Assembly: GCA_037157565.1 (NCBI GenBank)
Contig: JAZHRO010000073.1
Location: 93,722,001 to 93,786,000 of the forward strand
DNA from: Thalassia testudinum
Taxonomy: Eukaryota > Streptophyta > Magnoliopsida > Alismatales > Hydrocharitaceae
Length of the DNA stretch: 64,000 nucleotides
Direction of reading: 5' to 3'
The position numbers and the translations under genes are program-made. Every line of letters starts with the position of its first letter. The first letter of the stretch is position 1. Shown piece by piece: positions 57,817 through 64,000 of the stretch. The notes under the pieces were generated by a model. It saw only the letters and a program-made list of their open reading frames with translations. It made no database searches and was not told where the DNA came from.

Positions 57817-59082
57817 CTCAGCTAACCAGGTGGAAGAAGGTTGAGAAGAGAGGTCAGGTGAAAATCGCCTTTGCCACCTTGGGTTTGGCTCCCAAGGTCC
57901 CACAAGTTTAGGTCATAACGACCTTCTTCCTTGCATACACCAACTCAAAGGGTTGGTGCAGTCAAGTAGAACAAGGCTAAGGCCTTGTTAATTACAGTAG
58001 TCCTTTAGATCAGATCACCGGATTTTTCATTTACATTTGTGTTAAAAAAATTCGGCGAGAGACCTATTGTAAGGAACTCCCACCTCTCAGGCTAACCCAG
58101 CCAGTCTGGTTACGAGGGGACTATGAGGAAGGTTCTTCCTTTGGCTTTCACCTCCGGTTTCGTTACCCCACAACCGCAGTCATTTGACACTACCTCACAT
58201 GCTTAGTCACCAGGTTTTGCAACAAAGGTTGGAACTACCCAGTAGTTTCAAGCCAAATGCAGGTTATTTGATGTATTTTCATGAATTCTTAACATGTTTC
58301 TCCAATGTAGCAAATGGTGGGCGGTCCACAAGGTGACTCGCCTCACTGACTAACTTTTGGGCTCATCGGAGTCCAAGTTAGTTTATGTGGTCCCATTGGC
58401 TCATGCACTTTTAGGTTCTTTTTCAAATTGAAGACCACAATTCAAAAGTATACTCTAAGGCAAGATGGAATCCAAATGATTTGAAACTTGGTAAGAAGAT
58501 TTCTTTTTCAATAACCTTTTCAGGGAATATTTTTTCAAAATTGTTTCTATTTCCAACAATTAGTTTTGAATTTTTAGCTAACCAGGGGTCAAATCTAGCA
58601 TTTAGACCCTGTGTTGGTTTCTCTGTTGGAAACAATATTAAATATGCTCCAAAAATTTTGTAAAAATATGATATTGAAAACTAATTTGATTATCTTCCAC
58701 ACCCTATAAATTTTGAGTAAATCTGATTTTTATGTTAGTCAGAATTGATTTCTAAAGTCCATAAAAGTTCTATTTTCAATTAATCTAACTAGTATGTACT
58801 CCAAGAATTTTTAAAAATTCCATGGAAGGAATTTCTTTCTATAAAAGTGGCATTTGAAAGATAATTTGAAGATCTAGTTCCAGTCCAAATTTTAAAATTT
58901 TTGGAGCATTAGAAACACAACTATTGAATTTTAAAGATGACACTTACTTTCTGGCTGAATTTCTAATAGGAATGTACTCACCTAATTTTCGCAGTGCCCG
59001 CTTTTCCTCGTTTGCCACTTTGTGTCATTGTTCCTGCACACAAAAATACTGTATTTGAGATAAAATCAAAAGTTGCCTTGCC
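57817..59082 (-). other. Leader of element B
   Basis: Non-coding. A block at 58130-58230 (CACCTCCGGTTTCG, CCGCAGTCATTTGACACTAC) resembles the leaders of D (44360-44430) and A. Confidence 0.7.
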
Positions 59083-59100
59083 TCCCCGGCAACGACGCCA
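59083..59100 (-). other. Primer-binding site (tRNA-Asp), element B
   Basis: The plus strand reads TCCCCGGCAACGACGCCA, one mismatch, three bases from the LTR at 59104. Confidence 0.92.
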
Positions 59101-59103
59101 ATT

Positions 59104-59256
59104 TGTTCGCGGTGTAGATCGCGTAGAAAATTAACATGTAGTATAGCACGAAATACATCTCAAGCAAATAAATTAACGGAACTTGGTGAGTCCTGGTTGA
59201 TCACAAGGATGAAGAAAGTACTTTTGATTTCATACACTTATTCTTAATATGATTAC
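59104..59256 (-). repeat. 5' LTR of element B, part 1
   Basis: TGTTCGCGGTG to AATATGATTAC, matching 48628-48780. It ends with the TSD ATTAC (59252-59256) of the solo LTR. Confidence 0.9.
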
Positions 59257-59474
59257 TGTTGAACGTTTATGAATCGCTACGCTAACGTGTCCGATTTTGG
59301 AAAACCTGTCATTGTAGTTCGAAAGCGAAGAATTCGTGTTTAACAAATAAAATTTATACTGAAATGAATTCCGGGTCGAACACAGGGAGGCTACGTTGAT
59401 CTATATTCGCAATTATATTTTTTTAGGATTTTTGATAAGCAAGGCGATATAATTACAATGGAGCTATCAGACTA

Positions 59475-59512
<38 letters not shown>

Positions 59513-59968
59513 CATGCATTCAATCTTTCAATTGTTTATATAATCAAACTAAATAAAAGTTACACTAGAAAGCGGAAAATCAATTATACTATAAAGCAGG
59601 AAGATTCTACACTAGAAAAGCTGTAAATAAGAATGGGAGAGAGAAGTTATCCTCCTCGACGATTGCTTGGAGGACGAGCCGGACGGGACGACGTCTGGAT
59701 GAAGGAGAACGAAGCAGGACGAAGCAGAAGAACGGGAACGAAGCAGCACGCCGTCGTCCTCGCGGGATGCACTTCCGAAGGGGAACAAAAATTTAGACTT
59801 TATCTCACAAGGAGCATCCTGGGTGTGGGACAAGCTTCTCTTGAGCTTTGGAGGGGTAGAGAGGAGAAGGAAGGGATGAAAATTTCGTATGGAGGGGGTC
59901 TCCTTTTATAGTTGCAAGGAGTGGGGGCAAAATGGACATTACAACTTAAAAACAATAAATGAGGGGTT

Positions 59969-59996
59969 TTTAGTGACGGATAAATCCGTCACTAAA
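59969..59996. repeat. Perfect 13-bp inverted repeat upstream of TATA, solo LTR
   Basis: TTTAGTGACGGAT and its exact complement are separated by AA. Decayed versions lie at 40451-40477 (A') and 14567-14595 (A). Confidence 0.75.
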
Positions 59997-60083
59997 GCCT
60001 CGATGTGGGTGTAGCTTCTGCGCCCACGCGCGCTGCTTCAGCTGCCCGCACCCTCAACGCCATCGCAAGCACGCTGAGTCTCA

Positions 60084-60109
60084 GCCGTCCGATCATGAGA
60101 TCAGACGGC
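60084..60109. repeat. CCGTCCGATC hairpin, solo LTR
   Basis: 11-bp arms GCCGTCCGATC and GATCAGACGGC around ATGA, with one mismatch. Confidence 0.65.
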
Positions 60110-60262
60110 TTAAAACGCATCTTCGCCCGCTACGCTGCGTGCCCGCCCCCGTGTGATCGCGCGTCCACACTGCGCGTCCAATCGCGCGTCGGCGCTATTG
60201 GGCGCGTGCAGCCATTGGATCGCAATCTGACGCTCCACGTGCCGCTCGCTTGCGCCTGATTT

Positions 60263-60330
60263 GAGGCTCACGGGACTCAATCCCGTGACCTCTCCTTCGC
60301 CCGCTGCTTCGTCTCCACTGCGCTACGCAG
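60263..60330 (-). promoter_or_regulatory. tRNA-like module with perfect T-arm, solo LTR
   Basis: Minus strand: GTAGCGCAGTGG (A-box, 60315-60326), then GGATTGAGTCC (B-box, 60273-60283). The B-box lies in a perfect 7-bp stem (TCACGGG / CCCGTGA, 60268-60288) with a 7-base loop, the geometry of a tRNA T-arm. Best-preserved of the five modules. Confidence 0.68.
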
Positions 60331-60452
60331 ACGAAATGGTCGCGCGGACAAATCAGCTAGCCGCATCCATAGCCGTTGGATCTTGATCCAACGGCGGAGA
60401 ACGAGCAGGTGAGGGACCTTCGTAGAATGTGTGCGGCCATTTGGGCGGCTGA

Positions 60453-60474
60453 GATGGCTCCACGTGGCGCCATC
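60453..60474. promoter_or_regulatory. G-box palindrome, solo LTR
   Basis: GATGGCTCCAC then GTGGCGCCATC, one mismatch, centre CCACGTGG. Confidence 0.75.
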
Positions 60475-60928
60475 TTGGCCGTCCATCTTCTGGAAGTTGT
60501 AGATGGTGCCACGGATGTCGGATTGACTTGATTTTTGCGTCGTTGGGCTGCGATCGTCGATCCGAATTCATTTGTGCAGTCGGATTTGTCATTTGAAGTG
60601 TAGATTTTCACCATCCTGGCCCTTGATCTTCTAGGGTTCCTCGGTCACTATCTAATGCTACGGATGTCTGATTAGGGCAATCTTGGAGTCGTTGAACTCC
60701 AATCGTCACCCTGATCACATCCATACGGTTGGATTTTTGATCCGTGGCCCCGATAAAATGTTTGCCCTGTCCAAGCACATAAAAGGAGACAATTAACCTC
60801 CATTTTATTCAAACTACTCTGAATGCAAGATGATGCATGTTATGCAATATTTATATCATGAAATGCAATCCTATGCTTAAGAACACGCATAAATAGACAT
60901 TTTAAGTAGTGTAAATGTGTTTACATCA

Positions 60929-60933
60929 ATTAC
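60929..60933. repeat. TSD ATTAC, right copy
   Basis: Matches 59252-59256. The intact target is seen at 48776-48780. Confidence 0.93.
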
Positions 60934-61316
60934 TAAATAATAGAAATAATCAATCACAATATTCACATTACAAAGAGATTGAATTTGATATATGTAATAG
61001 AATGAAAACATGAAAGTAAACTACTACTAATCTAACAGAGCGAGGGCACCATGGGTAGTTCATGGTGGCCTTTTGGAGAGGTTGAGAAGAGCAGCAGTAA
61101 TCTATCAGGGTGGGCCAACGGATGCTTCAGACGGAGGTGCGGAGACGGATGTAGAGAAGACGGGAAGAAGAAGAAAAAAAGGTTGAAGAAGGACGAAGAA
61201 GAAGAGAATATGAGAAGTGCTTTCAAAGGGGGGCCCTTTGGCCTCTTTTTATTGCTTTAGTGGAGGGTAAAGAAGGTATTTGGCCCCTTAAATCCATGCA
61301 AACACCTTGGATTAAT
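60934..61316 (-). repeat. 5' LTR of element B, part 2
   Basis: Continues the match to 48781-49165 and ends with the TSD TTAAT (61312-61316). A TATA-like CAATAAAAAG lies on the minus strand at about 61241-61251. Confidence 0.9.
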
Positions 61317-63192
61317 TGATGAGTCGATTCTTCACTTTAAAAGTCGTTTGTCACATAAAATGATGCGTCGTTTGTAGTTCTATGTGGTGGAAAAATCGAC
61401 TAATCAATAATTAATATAACCACTCAATTAGGAGTGGGTCGTGTCCACAGGGAGGCAATTGCCTAATTAAACTCGTTAATATAAAAAATGAATGTTCACT
61501 ATTGATTTTGTCAAGAAATCAAGCCAAATCCGCTTTCAGATTTGGCAAACAATAAGTGTAAATGCTGAAATAGCAATTTTGCACAACTAAAGGATATATT
61601 TTGTAATGCAGTTTAATAAAATAATAATAAAAGTTGACAATGGTATAAAATGTAATTATTAATAGGGGCTTTACTATAGAAAAATAGGGGAAATTCTTCC
61701 CCTTGTCCGTGCACGAGGAGGAGGGAATGGCTGGAGGTGTGAAGCTCGGAGGAGGATCTCTAGACTGAGGGCTCCGTGATGGTGATCGCGGTGAAGTACG
61801 AGGTGCCCCGAGGTGGCCGAATGGAAGTACGGTGGAGATGGGTTCCGGTGGCTGCTGAAGGGCTTCACGCGGTGGATGCGCAGGCCGTGCGGGCGCCCGT
61901 GGGCGTGGCTAAGCTCGGCCGCAGCTGTTGCTGCTGCGCATTGTAGGCCACACGCGGGGAGGCGCTGAAGGACGACTCGCGCGCTACAGCTAGAGGGCGC
62001 GCGGTAGGTGTTGCAGGCAGCGGTACGATGAGGTGTAGCGCCCTCTACGGGCACGGCTGGAGGGCGTGAGGGCATGTGTCGCTGGAGGCCATGCGGGCGT
62101 GGTGGTGGTGCCAGTTGCAGGTGCTACAGGGAGCGCTGTGGGTGATGGCGCGGGTGCATGCAGTGGCTGGGGCACTGCAGGGTGCGTGCGGGTGCTGTAG
62201 CGGGGGCTGGTGGAGGTGTGGGTTCTGCAGAGCGTATAAGGGCATGCGGTGGTCCTGTTGGCACTACTGCAGGTGCAGTAGAAGGCGCAGCAGATGATGG
62301 CGCGGGTGCGTGCAGGTGCTAAGGCGAGGAGACACGGGCGTGCGGTGGTTGGCCTGGAGAAGGAAGTGAGGGCACGCGGTTACTAGGAGGAGGACGCGGA
62401 GGCTGCTGCTGGATCTGGCCGAGAGGCACACGAAGACAGTGGCTGGGCACCGCCTGCACGTGCGAGGTGATGCACGGTATGCAGCCAGAGGAGCGTGGCT
62501 GCTGCTGCATGTGGGGATGTGGCGCAGTCTAGAGGAGAGGCCGGCTACGGTGGTGGTTGCTGGTGATGGTGGTGAGGGTGGTGATGTTGATTCTGGTGAG
62601 GCATGGTGATGGAAGCGTGGCCATTAGGGACACACGCTCACAGTGTTGGCACGAGTTCACCGGCTTGGCGAGGCGAGTTGTCACCTTACTGGCCCACGGT
62701 GTGGTGGAGCTTAGCCTTGGAGACCATGGTGGTGGAATGGAGTACACGGTGGTGGAGTGGGGCGGTGTCTCCCCGGTGCATGGCAGCCTCCCTCTCTTCC
62801 TTATCCCCGTCGAGGAGACCAGATCCACTTTTGGCGCTACTCCTTGATTGGGTTCTTCAATGTGGCAGCTGGAGGAAGAAATGCAGCCGTTGCTCATAAA
62901 AGAAGAATAAAATAATAATAAAATATTATATTTATTTATATACAAACCCTCAACTTTTATGTTAACTTAAAATAATGCATGCAATGCACCTAATTGGTTA
63001 ACTAATTAAATGAATGCAATTCTAATTCAATTCTAAATGCATTTAAATATGAATGCAATGCATGAATTATATAATTAAATCAGAAATATGAATTAATCTA
63101 TTTACATCCTAATTTATGCTAAATAAATTTTATAATTAACTTAATGTCAAGGCACTTAAATACTTAAATAGCCCACAAATATAGGCTAAGCA
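61317..63192 (-). mobile_element. Solo LTR of a separate family (I)
   Basis: TGATGAGTCG to GGCTAAGCA on the plus strand, TSD TTAAT at 61312-61316 and 63193-63197, no internal region. The antisense U5-like motif (61431-61456) places it on the minus strand. A GC-rich, GGTGGTGGTG-type core (61730-62830) gives spurious ORFs. Confidence 0.9.
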
Positions 63193-63710
63193 TTAATCAG
63201 ATCTGATCAACGGCTCTGATTAAGCCTTCCAAATCCTTCTTTTATCCCCAGTTGAATCTAGTGATACCATGTGGCAGCCTGTGCGCCTTCGGATGCAGAT
63301 CGCATGGCTCCCACTTGCCCACCTCGTGCCTTCGCTTTCACTTCTTCGCCGCTCACCTCTTCTGCACACCCAATCCTCAGTCGTCTGATTGTAAGATTGG
63401 ACTGCTTAAACGTGCTCTCGATCACCTCTTGTAAATCCTAAAATGCACCCTCATGCATTTCCGCACATGTCATCACACGCATTTTTGATCCAGTGCCTCC
63501 GTGCCTGCCGCGCATCTGTTGCCAAGCCGCTCGATGGGGACCTGATGGTTGATTACGCCCGCACTCGCCACCTCTCCTAAGTCCACACCAGGCACGTTTT
63601 GATCCCGCGCCACCTACTGTTTGTTAGGCGTTGTCTCTGCTACACTACACGGGCGTATGGTCATGCCTTCCATTTCTTGTGCGGTTGCTTGCAACCGTTG
63701 GATGGGAATC
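63193..63710 (-). repeat. 5' LTR of element B, part 3
   Basis: TSD TTAAT then the match to 49166-49680 (CTTCCAAATCCTTCTTTTAT onward), with the decayed hairpin at 63378-63410 and the tRNA-like module remnant at about 63598-63652. It ends at GATGGGAATC. Confidence 0.9.
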
Positions 63711-64000
63711 TGAAAAGAGTGTGTGGTCGAGCCTGGATAGGTTGTGTTAATATGGTGATTTTATCGTTGAAATGCGTATAGTGGTTAGCCTAAATTGAGC
63801 CTAACCATCTCTTTACAAAATTTTTTACCTGGCCTACTTGATTTTATCTTGGCCACTTTTAGGCCCAGGGTCGAACTCAGGGAAGTGGGATTAGAAGAAG
63901 TTTCTATGCCTTTCCTACAACGAATCTCTTCCGTTCGTTTATTATGTTTTTGGTGTTTTTCTATTTAAGATTTTTTCTGATAATTTTTGTCCTTGAGGTA
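63711..64000 (-). mobile_element. LTR of family C, left end, continues beyond the window
   Basis: Starts TGAAAAGAG and matches outer LTR C from 33202 (GGATAGGTTGTGTTAATATGG, U5 motif at 63864-63888). It is inserted in LTR B. The left TSD would be GAATC (63706-63710). Whether it is a solo LTR or a full element cannot be told. Confidence 0.88.

Larger units (their letters stand above)
59257..60928 (-). mobile_element. Solo LTR of family A, inserted in LTR B
   Basis: TGTTGAACG to TTTACATCA on the plus strand, with perfect TSD ATTAC at 59252-59256 and 60929-60933 and no internal sequence. It is the same family as LTR A (13585-15293), which confirms those boundaries. Contains the U5 motif (59371-59393), TATA box (CTTTTATA, 59903-59910, minus strand TATAAAAG), GTGACGG inverted repeat, hairpin, tRNA-like module and palindrome. 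Confidence 0.95.
48628..64000 (-). mobile_element. Element B, large decayed Athila-like retrotransposon
   Basis: Left (3') LTR, PPT, pol and gag remnants, leader, primer site and a split right (5') LTR lie in normal minus-strand order. The right end is beyond the window. The left TSD would be GCTGG (48623-48627). It is full of stops, lacks most of the protease, and carries an unrelated 1.2-kb insert in integrase and three LTR insertions in its 5' LTR. It is far older than the young element. Confidence 0.92.

Noticed and set aside
61674..62945. Ala/Arg/His-rich ORFs near 62 kb as host genes
   Set aside because: They lie wholly inside a TSD-bounded solo LTR with GGT/GCA-rich composition.

Overview
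The window looks like plant (angiosperm) heterochromatin built almost entirely from nested transposable elements. The signs are CACTA, Ty3/gypsy and Ty1/copia coding remnants of plant type, primer-binding sites matching plant tRNA-Asp and initiator tRNA-Met, 5-bp target-site duplications (TSDs), and long LTRs with TATA boxes. I found no convincing host gene, rRNA gene or functional tRNA gene. The species cannot be named from the sequence.

Layout. 1-6254: right-hand part of a decayed CACTA (En/Spm) element with a TNP2-type transposase pseudogene, a TNPA/transposase_24-like pseudogene, subterminal inverted repeats and the terminal CACTA signature. 6255-13584: low-complexity and unassigned DNA with two probable degenerate LTRs. 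13585-18355: a plus-strand LTR element (family A) with 5' LTR, tRNA-Asp primer site, leader and a broken ~495-codon ORF of unknown function, but no pol. 18356-37950: an older Athila-like element (outer C, minus strand) split in its leader by a young relative (19373-33017) with near-identical LTRs, TSD GTTCC, gag-protease and pol ORFs. The right LTR of outer C is itself split by solo LTR E (35400-37614, TSD ACAGC). 37953-40330: decayed copia element. 40331-43421: fragment of a family A-like LTR holding solo LTR F. 43422-47236: minus-strand family D, carrying the same unknown ORF as A. 47237-47978: pol fragment H. 47979-48627: plus-strand LTR G. 48628 to beyond the end: large decayed Athila-like element B (minus). 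Its right LTR is split by two solo LTRs (59257-60928, TSD ATTAC; 61317-63192, TSD TTAAT) and by a further LTR that runs off the window at 63711.

How the parts relate. Only the 19373-33017 element looks recently active. Its gag-protease and pol frames meet inside the protease domain with a one-base (-1) offset. The A and D copies have LTRs, primer sites and leaders but no visible polymerase, so they may have depended on autonomous Athila-like relatives. The older copies decay largely by CAG-to-TAG changes, as expected for methylated CHG sites.

Most interesting signals: (i) five LTRs (A, D, G, B and solo 59257-60928) carry a tRNA-like module with A-box and B-box at tRNA spacing; (ii) the same five carry a ~22-bp palindrome centred on a G-box; (iii) two diverged Athila-like elements carry a second polypurine-tract-like cassette about 240 bp after pol; (iv) an uncharacterised ORF is shared by the two pol-less elements; (v) solo LTRs E and F have domains extremely dense in AGCT.
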